Shown piece by piece: positions 33,982 to 43,844 of a stretch of 64,000 nt of DNA. Made by a program: the position numbers and the translations under genes. Location: NCBI RefSeq assembly GCF_022919095.1, contig NZ_CP095073.1:2294001-2358000 (forward strand), given 5' to 3'. Every line of letters starts with the position of its first letter. The stretch's first letter is position 1. The notes under the pieces were generated by a model that was given only the letters and a program-made list of their open reading frames with translations, had not been told where the DNA came from and did no database searches. The DNA comes from Halobacillus salinarum. GTDB taxonomy: Bacteria > Bacillota > Bacilli > Bacillales > Halobacillaceae.

Positions 33982-34925
33982 ATGAAGATTGCGGTTTTAT
34001 ACGGGGGACCTCAGGTGAAAGAGAAGTATCTCTTTCTACCGGTAAAGGGATCGTCAAAGCATTAAAAAATAAAGGTCATTCAGTGATAGGAATAGATTTT
34101 CAACCGGATCAAATAAAAGAAATTCTAAAACTTGACGTAGACTTGGTTTTCATAGGGTTACATGGAAAGTATGGAGAAGATGGCAAAATCCAAGGACTGC
34201 TTGATATGCTGGAAATCCCTTATGTAGGCTCAGGTGTCCTGGCATCGGCTTTAGCTATGGATAAGGCAAAATCCAAACAGGTTTTTAAATTAAATGGTAT
34301 AAAAACAGCGAATAGCAAAACCTATGATATAGCGAAATCATTTGATAAAACAACAATTGCCAAAGATATCCGGTCTCAATTTTCACTGCCTTTTGTTATC
34401 AAACCGAACCAGGAGGGTTCGACCCTTGGCTTAACTATTGTTAAGCAAGAAGAGCAAATCGAGCAAGCCCTTGAGACAGCGGCAAAATCTGACCAGGTAA
34501 TTTTAGTGGAGGAGTATGTGAAAGGGAGAGAAGTGACAGTTCCTGTCATCGGTCTTCCTGGGGAAGAACGAGCCCTCCCAGTAATTGAAATCATACCTAA
34601 GAATGAGTATTATGACTTTGATTCCAAATACCAGCCAGGTGGAAGCCAGCATATTGTTCCTGCTGAATTACAAGAAAGCTTAACAGAGCAATTAATGACG
34701 GAAGCTGTTCTCGCTCATCAACTGCTGGGCTGCAGCATTTATTCGCGCGTGGATTTCATAATCAATGAAAGAAATGAACCAGTTATTCTGGAAGTGAACA
34801 CGCTTCCTGGAATGACGCCGACAAGCTTATTTCCAGACTCTGCCCAAGTCATTGGTTGGAGTTATGATGAACTAATTGAGAAATTTGTTGAACTTTCTGC
34901 AAAGAAGAAGAAACAGGCGTTGTAA
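33982..34925 (+). CDS. ddl: D-alanine--D-alanine ligase, frame interrupted once
   Basis: ATP-grasp enzyme making the D-Ala-D-Ala dipeptide of peptidoglycan. The ATG at 33982, six bases after GGAGTG, gives MKIAVLYGG and then drops out of frame; the rest ([14 protein letters not shown]...) is in the frame one base back. One more G in the GGGGG run at 34003-34007 restores a 314-residue enzyme. The [20 protein letters not shown] and [11 protein letters not shown] motifs are intact. Since ddl is essential, a sequencing deletion is the better explanation. Confidence 0.9.
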
Positions 34926-34934
34926 TCGCTTACA
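34921..34934 (+). promoter_or_regulatory. candidate CcpA cre site upstream of gudB
   Basis: TGTAATCGCTTACA differs at one position from the palindromic cre form TGTAAGCGCTTACA. It overlaps the ddl stop codon and lies about 110 bases upstream of the glutamate dehydrogenase gene, whose relatives can be carbon-repressed. Confidence 0.45.
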
Positions 34935-35045
34935 AAAAGATAGGAAAATAAGCGGTTCAATGCTTCCTTTCATAGGCTAGAACGTGTATACTATTGACTG
35001 AAAGATGACCCGAAGCCAATGGATTTGATATAGGAGGTAAATGGG

Positions 35046-36326
35046 ATGGTAGCCGATAAGCCAGCAGATGCTGCAAATGAAAACAATGACCAGCTTGATG
35101 TTTTAAAATCTACTCAAACGGTGGTCAAAAAAGCTTTAGATAAATTAGGATATCCGAATGAAGTGTATGATCTACTGAAAGAACCGGTTCGAATGATGAC
35201 TGTCCGCATTCCCGTGCGGATGGATAATGATTCTATAAAGATCTTTACGGGTTACCGGGCACAGCATAATGATGCAGTTGGACCTACAAAAGGCGGCGTT
35301 CGTTTTCACCCGAATGTCTCAGAAAAAGAAGTGAAAGCTTTATCTATTTGGATGAGTTTAAAAGCAGGGATTGTAGATCTTCCATACGGGGGCGGAAAAG
35401 GCGGGATTGTCTGTGATCCCCGCAATATGTCCTTTCGTGAACTAGAAGGTGTCAGCCGGGGATATGTAAGGGCAATCAGCCAAATTGTTGGTCCTACAAA
35501 GGATATTCCTGCACCAGATGTCTTTACTAATTCGCAAATTATGGCTTGGATGATGGATGAATACAGCCGCATTGATGAATTTAATAATCCTGGTTTTATT
35601 ACCGGGAAACCGCTGGTTCTTGGAGGTTCCCACGGCCGTGAAACAGCAACGGCCAAAGGGGTTACGATTTGTATTGAAGAAGCGGCAAAGAAAAAAGCCA
35701 TTAATGTGGAAGGCGCCCGTGTCGTTGTGCAAGGATTCGGGAATGCCGGAAGTTACTTAGCAAAATTCATGAATGACCGTGGAGCAAAAGTTATTGGAAT
35801 ATCTGATGCCTACGGTGGTCTTCATGATCCTGACGGGTTGGATATCGATTATCTATTGGACCGCCGTGACAGCTTTGGTACAGTCACCAACCTATTTAAA
35901 AATACGATTACAAATCAGGAATTGCTGGAGCTCGATTGTGATATTTTGGTTCCTGCAGCGATTGAGAATCAGATTACTGAAGAGAATGCCTATAACATTA
36001 AAGCTTCGATTGTTGTAGAGGCGGCAAATGGTCCGACAACTCTCGGAGCAACAAAGATTCTTTCTGAGAGAGGCATACTGCTGGTTCCAGACGTGCTTGC
36101 TTCTTCAGGTGGTGTTACAGTTTCTTACTTTGAGTGGGTCCAGAACAATCAAGGTTATTATTGGACGGAAGAAGAAGTAGAAGAAAAGCTGCATAAAGTC
36201 ATTGTTAAAGGCTTTGATAATGTTTACAAAACGGCTGAAACAAGGAGAGTGGATATGAGGCTCGCTGCGTACATGGTCGGAGTAAGAAAAATGGCAGAGG
36301 CTTCAAGATTCCGCGGATGGATTTAA
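35046..36326 (+). CDS. gudB: NAD-dependent glutamate dehydrogenase
   Basis: A 426-residue enzyme interconverting glutamate and 2-oxoglutarate plus ammonia. Substrate and catalytic segments are intact: GPTKGGVRFHP near residue 80, LPYGGGKGG near 117 with the catalytic lysine, and the NAD fold VVQGFGNAGSYLA near 225. The short tandem repeat that inactivates GudB in laboratory B. subtilis is absent (a single VKA before LSIWMSLK), so it should be active. The ATG at 35046 is eight bases after AGGAGG. It could equally be named rocG. Confidence 0.92.
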   Translation: MVADKPADAANENNDQLDVLKSTQTVVKKALDKLGYPNEVYDLLKEPVRMMTVRIPVRMDNDSIKIFTGYRAQHNDAVGPTKGGVRFHPNVSEKEVKALSIWMSLKAGIVDLPYGGGKGGIVCDPRNMSFRELEGVSRGYVRAISQIVGPTKDIPAPDVFTNSQIMAWMMDEYSRIDEFNNPGFITGKPLVLGGSHGRETATAKGVTICIEEAAKKKAINVEGARVVVQGFGNAGSYLAKFMNDRGAKVIGISDAYGGLHDPDGLDIDYLLDRRDSFGTVTNLFKNTITNQELLELDCDILVPAAIENQITEENAYNIKASIVVEAANGPTTLGATKILSERGILLVPDVLASSGGVTVSYFEWVQNNQGYYWTEEEVEEKLHKVIVKGFDNVYKTAETRRVDMRLAAYMVGVRKMAEASRFRGWI

Positions 36327-36342
36327 GTTGATTACTTATTAC

Positions 36343-36376
36343 AAATCTCCTATCATTTATGTGGTAGGAGATTTAT
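36343..36376 (+). terminator. hairpin after gudB, probable terminator
   Basis: A perfect 10-bp stem (AAATCTCCTA/TAGGAGATTT) with a 12-base loop and a short TTTATT tract. Confidence 0.6.
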
Positions 36377-36427
36377 TATGGAAAGATACAGAATATAAAT
36401 GCTTTCTTGAAATGAGGAGTGACAAAG

Positions 36428-37405
36428 TTGCAACAGGAAAAGGTCATTATTATCGGAGCAGGTCCGTGTGGGATGAGCGCGGCAATCGAACTACAACGAC
36501 AAGGCATAAATCCTCTGTTGATCGAAAAGGGGAATGTCGTAAATTCTATATATAACTACCCGACTCACCAGACATTTTTCAGTTCAAGTGACAGGCTTGA
36601 GATCGGTAATATTCCGTTTATTACAGAAAGACAGAAGCCTGTAAGAAACGAAGCTCTGGCTTATTATCGGGCTGTAGCTGAGCGGGAACAATTAAACATT
36701 CACGCGTTTGAGCGGGTTATGCAAGTGGAGAAACAGGATAAAGGATTCATCCTCCATTCAGAATTGAAAACAGGAGAAAGCAGGCGTTATTTTGCTGAAC
36801 AGATTGTTGTAGCAACAGGCTATTACGATCAGCCGAATATGATGGGAGTCAAAGGCGAAGAGCTATCTAAAGTTATGCACTATTTCAAAGAGGCCCACCC
36901 TTATTACAATAAAGATGTCGTCGTCATCGGTGGTAAAAACTCGGCGGCGGATGCAGTCTTAGAATTGGAAAAAGCAGGGGCTAGGGTGACTGTTCTATAT
37001 AGAGGAGAGACTTATTCAAAAAGTATAAAACCTTGGATTTTGCCTTTATTTGAAGGTCTGGTGAATAAAGGAATTGTGCAAATGGAATTTTGTGCCCACT
37101 TAAAAGAGATCACAGAAGAAGAAGTGATTTATGAATGTAACGGTGTAGAAAAACGAATTCCTAATGATTTTGTGTTTGCCATGACCGGATACAAGCCGGA
37201 TCAGCATTTTCTTACGCAAATGGGAGTAGATTTCGATAGAGAAACCGGCCGCCCATTTATTAATGAAGAAACGATGGAGACTAATGTCCCTAATATTTAC
37301 ATTGCCGGGGTCATTGCTGCAGGTTACAATAATAATGAAATCTTTATTGAAAACGGCCGCCATCACGGTGGCAAGATAGCGGAATCTATTCAAAGAAAAG
37401 CCTGA
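36428..37405 (+). CDS. ypdA: bacillithiol disulfide reductase YpdA
   Basis: A 325-residue FAD/NADPH oxidoreductase of the thioredoxin-reductase-like YpdA type, which recycles bacillithiol disulfide. The FAD motif GAGPCGMSAA keeps the conserved Cys near residue 13; YPTHQTFFSSSD and the NADPH motif VVIGGKNSAADA near 160 are family markers. The TTG start seven bases after GAGGAGT was chosen; a GTG further up overlaps the ribosome site. Ends in a strong terminator. Confidence 0.92.
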   Translation: MQQEKVIIIGAGPCGMSAAIELQRQGINPLLIEKGNVVNSIYNYPTHQTFFSSSDRLEIGNIPFITERQKPVRNEALAYYRAVAEREQLNIHAFERVMQVEKQDKGFILHSELKTGESRRYFAEQIVVATGYYDQPNMMGVKGEELSKVMHYFKEAHPYYNKDVVVIGGKNSAADAVLELEKAGARVTVLYRGETYSKSIKPWILPLFEGLVNKGIVQMEFCAHLKEITEEEVIYECNGVEKRIPNDFVFAMTGYKPDQHFLTQMGVDFDRETGRPFINEETMETNVPNIYIAGVIAAGYNNNEIFIENGRHHGGKIAESIQRKA

Positions 37406-37408
37406 AAC

Positions 37409-37443
37409 AAGTCATGTGTAGAGAAGGCTGCACATGACTTTTT
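37409..37443 (+). terminator. intrinsic terminator after ypdA
   Basis: A perfect 10-bp stem (AAGTCATGTG/CACATGACTT) with a 12-base loop and a run of five T residues. Confidence 0.85.
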
Positions 37444-37487
37444 ATTTACATAGTTCTGTGAATCGAATCTTAAATGGAGGCGAGTCC

Positions 37488-38446
37488 ATGAGTAAAGTGG
37501 TTCTATTAACAACAGGGGGTACAATTGCAAGTGTGCCTAACAAAGAATCCGGAAAATTGTCATCTGGTGCTCTTACAGGAGAAGAATTAGCCAACATGCT
37601 TCATCTCCCTGGAGAGATCGATGTAATCATTGAGTCTGTTTTTCAAAAACCAAGCATGCATATTGGCTTTAATGATTTAGTAAGGATGAAGACGAAAATT
37701 GAAAACTATTTTAAGGATGATTCAGTTTCAGGTATCGTTGTTACTCATGGAACAGATTCTTTGGAGGAGACAGCCTATTTTCTCGACCTGACAATAAGTG
37801 ACGAGCGGCCCGTTGTTATTACCGGCTCTCAAAGGTCCCCTGGAGAAATGGGAAGTGATGCGTACATTAATTTAAGACATGCGATTTATTCGGCATGCAG
37901 CGAAGACCTGCACAACGCAGGCGCCGTTGTTGTTTTCAATGAACGCATTTTTCCGGCCAAATATGTAAAGAAGGAACATGCTTCCAATTTACAGGGGTTC
38001 AACGCTTTTGGCTTTGGGTACCTTGGAATTATTGACAACGATAAAGTGCAGATCTATCAAAAACCGATTAAAAGAGAATACTACCAGCTGGTGGAGGATA
38101 TTCCAAGAGTTGACATAATAAAAGCTTATCTGGGGCAGACGGCTCGTTTATTAAAGCAGCTAGAGAGAGCGATGCAAAAGGCATCGTCATAGAAGGGGTA
38201 GGTCGTGGGCAAGTCTCACCAGGGATGATGGGAGAAATTATTAAATCGTTGGAAGCCGGGATAAAAATTGTGATTACGACCACCTCAGAAGAAGGTGCTG
38301 TCTACACCACCTATGATTATTTAGGAAGCGCATATGATTTATACCAGCACGGAGTAATTCTTGGAGATGACGATGATAGTAAAAAAGCAAGGATTAAGCT
38401 ATCTGTAATTCTGGCCTCAGATTTTGAAGGTGAAATCAAATATTGA
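37488..38446 (+). CDS. ansA: L-asparaginase, frame interrupted once
   Basis: Type I/II asparaginase releasing ammonia from asparagine. The ATG at 37488, eight bases after GGAGG, gives the TTGGTIAS active-site motif (residues 8-15), and THGTDSLEETAYFLDL near residue 88. The frame stops at 38192, but the C-terminal part (SPGMMGEIIKSLEAGI...) continues one base back. One more G in the GGGG run at 38132-38135 (LGADGSFIKAA) restores a 319-residue protein of normal length. Sequencing error likely. Confidence 0.88.
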
Positions 38447-38560
38447 GACAAAGTTTTACGAGCCGGTTTCGGAGATAAATCCCCTTATCGTTTATTCCTT
38501 TTCTGAATTCTTCGTGATACGATGAGAGACAGGGAATGAATGAGAGAGGGCTGATGATTT

Positions 38561-39211
38561 ATGGCCATATTAACGGCGGCCATTGCTCCTGCTATTGCCA
38601 TCATGACGTTTATCTACTTAAGCAAAAGAATAGGACTGGAACCCCTTCCTTTAATTATTCGAATGTTTATTATCGGAGCCATTCTAGTCTTTCCGCTTAT
38701 GTTTATTCAATACGCATTTGAGAGTGAGGGTTACTTCCAATCTCACTTTATGAGGTCTCTGGTACTGGCGGGGCTGCTGGAAGAATTTTTTAAATGGTTC
38801 TTTTTATTATTTGTTGCCTACCGTCACGCTAATTTTGACCATCCTTACGATGGGATCATTTATGGTGTAGCGATCAGCCTTGGATTTGCCACGCTGGAAA
38901 ATATTATTTATCTTTTTGCAAATGGCATCGAAATAGCGATATTACGTGCGGTATTCCCAGTGTCATCGCATGCATTATTCGGAATACTCATGGGCTATTA
39001 TATAGGAAAAGCGAAGTTTTCAATTCACCATAAACGCATTTACCTGCTGTATTCATTTATTATACCTTTTCTTCTGCACAGCATTTACGATTATATTTTA
39101 TCCGTGAATAAGCAGGGGTGGATGTTTTGGATCACACCGTTTATGGTGATTTTGTGGGTTATAGGAGTAAGAAAAATTAAACTTGCCAATTCTCAACCTG
39201 AGCAGATTTAA
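38561..39211 (+). CDS. prsW: intramembrane protease PrsW
   Basis: A 216-residue polytopic membrane protease that in B. subtilis cuts anti-sigma-W factor RsiW at site 1. The conserved EEFFKW motif near residues 74-79, the YDGIIYGVAISLGFATLEN segment near 95-113 and the SSHALFG and LLHSIYD segments are all present. It sits before sleB as in B. subtilis. The ATG follows a GAGAGGG site with slightly long spacing. Confidence 0.93.
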   Translation: MAILTAAIAPAIAIMTFIYLSKRIGLEPLPLIIRMFIIGAILVFPLMFIQYAFESEGYFQSHFMRSLVLAGLLEEFFKWFFLLFVAYRHANFDHPYDGIIYGVAISLGFATLENIIYLFANGIEIAILRAVFPVSSHALFGILMGYYIGKAKFSIHHKRIYLLYSFIIPFLLHSIYDYILSVNKQGWMFWITPFMVILWVIGVRKIKLANSQPEQI

Positions 39212-39226
39212 TAGGCAGGCCGATGT

Positions 39227-39256
39227 AAACCGCTATGATACTATGGCGGTTTTTTT
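39227..39256 (+). terminator. intrinsic terminator after prsW
   Basis: An 8-bp stem (ACCGCTAT/ATGGCGGT, one T-G pair) extended by A-T pairs, then a run of seven T residues. Confidence 0.85.
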
Positions 39257-39339
39257 CTATGGTTATTGATGTATAAAGAAATAATTTAGTTAGACAATAG
39301 GCTTATAAATAAATCAATTGATCAGGGGTGTAAAAGCAG

Positions 39340-40182
39340 ATGGTTTGGAAAAAAGCACTCATTACTTGTGTAGGCTTTACCTTATTGTTTTTTCCATTAT
39401 CGGAATGGGCACAATTAAAGCCGGTTCACGCTTTCTCCAATCAAGTGATCCAACACGGGGCCACTGGAGATGATGTTATTGAACTGCAATCTAGACTGCA
39501 ATACTTAGGTTATTATAACGGAGAGATTGATGGAGTCTTCGGATGGGGCACATATTGGGCCGTTAGAAACTTCCAGTATGAATTTGGACTGGATATTGAT
39601 GGTCTGGTTGGACCTGAAATGAAACAAAAACTTGTGAAAGCCAGTAAATACGATAAAGGTTTTGTAAAAGAACAGATCCGTCAAGGAAATGAATTTACTC
39701 ATTATGGCGGAGTGCCAAAGAGCAAGCAAACTGAAAAAACAAAACAGAAACAACCGTCAAACCAGCAAAAACAGTCAGCTGAAAAGAAAACCCAGGAACC
39801 GACTGCGGTGAATGTGCCTAGCGGATATTCACAAAACGACATAAAGTTAATGGCTAATGCAGTTCATGGCGAAGCAAGAGGAGAGCCTTATGCAGGTTTA
39901 GTGGCTGTAGCTGCCGTTATTTTAAACCGGGTGGACAGTGCTTCGTTTCCAAATACTGTGTCTGGAGTCATCTTTGAACCGCGGGCGTTCACTGCTGTCT
40001 CAGACGGCCAGATTTGGCTTCAGCCCGATGACCGGTCGAAGGAAGCTGTATTAGATGCCATCAATGGTTGGGACCCATCAGGACAAGCGGTCTATTATTT
40101 CAATCCCAACACCGCGACTTCAGACTGGATATGGTCCCGTCCGCAAATTAAGCAAATAGGGAAACATATTTTCTGTAAATAG
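39340..40182 (+). CDS. sleB: spore cortex-lytic enzyme SleB
   Basis: A 280-residue secreted germination enzyme, a lytic transglycosylase acting on cortex muramic-delta-lactam. A signal peptide (about 1-31, ending VHAFS) is followed by a peptidoglycan-binding domain (about 38-95; DDVIELQSRLQYLGYYNGEID), a lysine/glutamine-rich linker (about 125-155) and a hydrolase_2 catalytic domain (about 163-280) with the catalytic Glu in VHGEARGEPY. Followed by its partner ypeB after 11 bases. Sigma-G control is expected, but no clear promoter was found. Confidence 0.95.
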   Translation: MVWKKALITCVGFTLLFFPLSEWAQLKPVHAFSNQVIQHGATGDDVIELQSRLQYLGYYNGEIDGVFGWGTYWAVRNFQYEFGLDIDGLVGPEMKQKLVKASKYDKGFVKEQIRQGNEFTHYGGVPKSKQTEKTKQKQPSNQQKQSAEKKTQEPTAVNVPSGYSQNDIKLMANAVHGEARGEPYAGLVAVAAVILNRVDSASFPNTVSGVIFEPRAFTAVSDGQIWLQPDDRSKEAVLDAINGWDPSGQAVYYFNPNTATSDWIWSRPQIKQIGKHIFCK

Positions 40183-40193
40183 GAGGTGTAGAA

Positions 40194-41537
40194 ATGCTGC
40201 GAATAATTTCAATTGTGGTATTGAGTTTAACAACCATTGGAGCAGGGATCTGGGGGTATAAAGAACACCAGGATAAAAATGCAATCCTTGTTCAGTCGGA
40301 AAATAATTACCAGCGTGCTTTTCACGAGCTGACTTATTACGTAGATGTACTGAATGATAAAATCGGGACGACGCTTGCTATGAACTCCAGGAAGGAGCTG
40401 TCTCCTCAGCTTGCTGAAATTTGGAGAATTACATCTGATGCCAACGCTGATGTAGGACAGCTCCCTCTATCCTTGATGCCTTTTAATAAAACAGAAGAAT
40501 TTTTGTCTGATATCGGGGATTTTGCTTATCGCACTGCTGTGAGGGATTTAACGAAAAAACCTTTAAGTGAAAAAGAAGTTAAGGCACTCGAAAGCCTTCA
40601 TAAACAATCTGGTGAAATTAAAAATGAACTCCGAAAGGTTCAGAATGTCGTATTAAGAGACAATTTACGATGGATGGATGTAGAGCTTGCCCTTGCTACA
40701 AATAACGAAACTGGTGACAATACAATCGTTGACGGTTTTAAAACCGTAGAGAAATCTGTGGATGGATTCAGACAAGCCAACATTGAATCTGGTGTTTCTG
40801 TTGCCGGGACAGCACAGGATTTTAAAAACATTAAAGGAAAAGAGATTTCCAAGCAAGAAGCAAAATCTATTGCCGGCAAGTGGTTGAAAGACGTGAAACC
40901 TAAAGATTTGAAAATCACGAAATCAGGGAAAGGAGCAGATGTACAAACGTACACAGCTTCTTTTCAGAAAAACAAGATCAATGGGTATATGGATATTTCA
41001 GTCAAAGGCGGTCACGCGCTGACTGTTATGGTGAATCGGCCAGTGAAAAAAGCCCAGGTGAGTTTACATGAAGCGTATAGTAAAGCGAAGAAATACTTGG
41101 AAGGGCTGAACGTTGAAGATGCCGATTTTGATTTAATAGAAAGCAGTCAGTATGAGCGTTTAGGGGTTTTCAGGTTCGTCTATAAAAAAGATGGCGTCCG
41201 TTATTATCCAGATGCTATCGAAGTTAAGGTTGCACTTGATAATGGTGATTTATTAGGAATGACGACGCTTGATTATTTCAGTCACCACTATGACCGAGAC
41301 ATTAAAAAGGCGAATGTTTCTGAAGAGGAAGCAAAGTCAAACGTTAACCCTAACCTGAAAATTCAGGAGAAGCATATGGCCGTAATTGAAAACGATTTAA
41401 ATGAACAAGTGTTATGTTATGAATTCTTAGCTACAAAAGGAAACGAAACCTACCGGATTTTCATCAATGCTTGGAACGGTGAGGAAGAACAAGTGGAAAC
41501 TCTCAAAGGCACTGAAGTGAAATTTAATAATATTTAA
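40194..41537 (+). CDS. ypeB: germination protein YpeB
   Basis: A 447-residue protein needed for SleB placement and stability in the spore. One N-terminal transmembrane helix (about 4-20) precedes a helical N-terminal domain and repeated PepSY-like domains in the C-terminal half (about 215-440; KAKKYLEGLNVEDADFDLI). An AGGAGG site in the short gap to sleB supports a bicistronic unit. A terminator follows. Confidence 0.94.
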   Translation: MLRIISIVVLSLTTIGAGIWGYKEHQDKNAILVQSENNYQRAFHELTYYVDVLNDKIGTTLAMNSRKELSPQLAEIWRITSDANADVGQLPLSLMPFNKTEEFLSDIGDFAYRTAVRDLTKKPLSEKEVKALESLHKQSGEIKNELRKVQNVVLRDNLRWMDVELALATNNETGDNTIVDGFKTVEKSVDGFRQANIESGVSVAGTAQDFKNIKGKEISKQEAKSIAGKWLKDVKPKDLKITKSGKGADVQTYTASFQKNKINGYMDISVKGGHALTVMVNRPVKKAQVSLHEAYSKAKKYLEGLNVEDADFDLIESSQYERLGVFRFVYKKDGVRYYPDAIEVKVALDNGDLLGMTTLDYFSHHYDRDIKKANVSEEEAKSNVNPNLKIQEKHMAVIENDLNEQVLCYEFLATKGNETYRIFINAWNGEEEQVETLKGTEVKFNNI

Positions 41538-41543
41538 TGAGTC

Positions 41544-41570
41544 AGCCGCTGAACTTTCAGCGGCTTTCTT
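41544..41570 (+). terminator. intrinsic terminator after ypeB
   Basis: A 9-bp stem (AGCCGCTGA/TCAGCGGCT) with a 4-base loop, followed by TTCTT. Confidence 0.75.
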
Positions 41571-41674
41571 GCTGTAACAATAATTCCTCAACGTTGGTCC
41601 CTTCCTTTTTTCGACGAGCCATGAGATAATCGAATTACGACTAAAGGCGCACTAAAGAGAATGGAGGAGCTTAG

Positions 41675-42339
41675 GTGATAAAGATCGGGACGACAATGAA
41701 TTTAGAATTATTTAAGCAAGATCAAGAAGAACCGGAAAGATACAAATGTACACTAGTAGACCATTCGCAAGGCTACATTTATATAGATTATCCAATTAAA
41801 ACGAATACGGGACGTACGTCCTTCTTTTTTGAAGGAACGCGATTTCAAGTCAGTTTTGTCGGGAAAGACGGCTCTGTGTATTCGTTTAAATCAGAAGTTA
41901 CGGCCAGGAGAAAATTAAAAATTCCTGTACTTGTGCTGACATTTCCGGGTAAAGATCAGGTTGTACGAATACAGCGCAGGCGTTATGTAAGAGTAGAAAC
42001 TTCTATTGATGTAGCTATACAGTTGAATAACGAGAGCGAAGCTTCTTTTACAAGTATTACTCAGGATGTCAGCGGGGGAGGGCGGCCATTCTCGTTCCAG
42101 AAGGTTGTAAGCTTAAGCATATGCAAAACCTGAATTTAACCATGGTATTACCGATGAATAGCGGAGAGTATCATTACATAGAAACAGAAGCCGTCGTAAT
42201 TCGACTTATCAATAAAACCAATTTGTCAAAAGAGCTTGCTTCCATTGAACTCCAATCCATTTCCGAACAGAACCGTCAATTAATCATTAAATTTTGTTTT
42301 GAGCAGCAAATGAATATGAGAAAAAGACAGCTGAAATGA
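41675..42339 (+). CDS. ypfA: PilZ domain c-di-GMP-binding protein YpfA (DgrA), frame interrupted once
   Basis: A YcgR-like flagellar brake protein. An N-terminal YcgR-type domain (about 1-90) is followed by a PilZ domain with the c-di-GMP motifs RRRYVR and DVSGGG. Right after the second motif the frame is lost; the rest (MQNLNLTMVLPMNSGEYH...) is one base back. An extra G in the G-rich block at 42074-42082 gives DVSGGGAAI and a 221-residue protein, normal for the family. GTG start behind GGAGGAG. Sequencing error likely. Confidence 0.85.
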
Positions 42340-42413
42340 AATTGATTTACGTGGATTTTTAAGGAAGCCTTATGTTATTCTTACAAGGGTAAGAAATAAG
42401 AATCCAGCAAATA

Positions 42414-42449
42414 AAAAGCGCGCTTATGCTGAAGAACGAGTGCGCTTTT
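42414..42449 (+). terminator. intrinsic terminator between ypfA and cmk
   Basis: AAAAGCGC/GCGCTTTT with three further pairs and a 14-base loop; ends in four T residues. Confidence 0.75.
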
Positions 42450-42481
42450 GCTAGTAGTAATGGAATGATGGAGGAACTGGA

Positions 42482-43165
42482 ATGACAAAGAATTTGACGA
42501 TTGCGATTGATGGACCGGCGGCTGCTGGAAAAAGCACAGTAGCTAAAAAAGTAGCGCGCAGGCTTTCCTATACTTACATAGATACGGGAGCCATGTATCG
42601 AGCCCTGACTTGGAAAGCCATTCAAGCAGGCATTTCTTTAAACGATGAAAAGGAATTGAGTGGACTGCTCTCCAAAACAAAAATAGACCTTGTGCAGACA
42701 AAAGAAGGGCAGAGTATTATGCTAGATGGAAAGGATGTTTCCTTAGAGGTTCGCACGCAGGAGGTAACCAATCAAGTTTCCTTTACTGCAAAACATAAAA
42801 CGGTTCGGGAAGCTATGGTGGAGCGCCAGCGCCAACTGGTGAAAACGCGTGGCGTTGTGATGGATGGTCGAGATATTGGGACACATGTGCTTCCTGACGC
42901 GGATGTGAAAATCTTTATGGTAGCCTCTGTTGAAGAGAGGGCAGAAAGAAGACATATAGAAAATCAGGAAAAAGGATTTGCATCTGATTTGGAACAATTA
43001 AAAGAAGAGATCAGACAGCGGGATGCTATTGATTCGACAAGGGAATATTCACCGCTTGTAAAAGCAGAGGATGCAATTGAAGTGGATACTACATCGCTTT
43101 CCATAGATGAAGTAGTGGAGCGGATACTTACCATTGTGGAAAAGACCAAGGGGAATAGTTCTTGA
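42482..43165 (+). CDS. cmk: cytidylate kinase
   Basis: A 227-residue enzyme phosphorylating CMP and dCMP. The P-loop is [11 protein letters not shown] near residues 11-21, followed by [10 protein letters not shown] and the [14 protein letters not shown] segment near 127-140. GAGGAAC ribosome site. First gene of cmk-plsC-ypfD-fni; its stop overlaps the plsC start. Confidence 0.96.
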   Translation: MTKNLTIAIDGPAAAGKSTVAKKVARRLSYTYIDTGAMYRALTWKAIQAGISLNDEKELSGLLSKTKIDLVQTKEGQSIMLDGKDVSLEVRTQEVTNQVSFTAKHKTVREAMVERQRQLVKTRGVVMDGRDIGTHVLPDADVKIFMVASVEERAERRHIENQEKGFASDLEQLKEEIRQRDAIDSTREYSPLVKAEDAIEVDTTSLSIDEVVERILTIVEKTKGNSS

Positions 43166-43746
43166 GTTTATACCAGGTTGGCAAATGGCTTTGCAGCATT
43201 TTACTTTATCCTTTATTTCGTATTCATGTGGTAGGGAAAAAAAATATCCCAAAAGATGGTCCGGTTATCATCTGCTCGAATCACATTTCAAATCTTGATC
43301 CACCTGTAGTAGGGATCACGAGCAGCCGAAATATATATTTTTTAGCCAAAGAAGAATTGTTTGAAAATAAATTCTTAGGGGGAATACTCAAAAGAGTTCA
43401 TGCTTTTCCTATTAAACGAGGAATGAGAGACAGGAATGCTTTAAGAAAGGGACTGGACGTACTAAAGAATAACCATGCCCTCGGCTTGTTTCCAGAAGGG
43501 TCCCGTCAGAAGAATGGCGAGATTGGACAAGGACTTTCCGGAGCAGGGTTCTTTGCTTTAAGATCAGAAGCGACCATCGTACCTTGTGCGATTATCGGGC
43601 CGTATCAAAAATTTAAGCAGCTGAAAGTCGTTTATGGAGAACCCATTGATATGACTAAGTACCGCCAGGAGAAAGCCTCTGCAAAAATAGTGACAGACCG
43701 TATTATGGAAGAAATCAGACAATTGCATAAATTTCATAGCAGATGA
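43162..43746 (+). CDS. plsC: 1-acyl-sn-glycerol-3-phosphate acyltransferase
   Basis: A 194-residue membrane-associated acyltransferase that makes phosphatidic acid. The catalytic HxxxxD motif is in SNHISNLDP (His near 37), and [10 protein letters not shown] near residues 112-121 is the phosphate-binding block. TTG start overlapping the cmk stop, with AAGGGGA eight bases upstream. Confidence 0.93.
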   Translation: MSLYQVGKWLCSILLYPLFRIHVVGKKNIPKDGPVIICSNHISNLDPPVVGITSSRNIYFLAKEELFENKFLGGILKRVHAFPIKRGMRDRNALRKGLDVLKNNHALGLFPEGSRQKNGEIGQGLSGAGFFALRSEATIVPCAIIGPYQKFKQLKVVYGEPIDMTKYRQEKASAKIVTDRIMEEIRQLHKFHSR

Positions 43747-43844
43747 AGCGTAATCACTTGACAAAATGCTTCAAATATTAGAAGTTAGAAAAAAGGGCAT
43801 TTCTGTATTTAGGTTGTGTCGGAAATTGAAGGAGGTAGCTTTGT

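Noticed and set aside
35306-35732. Long minus-strand frames inside gudB
   Set aside because: They are antisense to a strongly conserved gene and have no ribosome sites or recognisable domains.
39266-39309. Sigma-G promoter of sleB
   Set aside because: TGTATA is present, but no CATACTA-like box lies at the right distance, so it was not listed.
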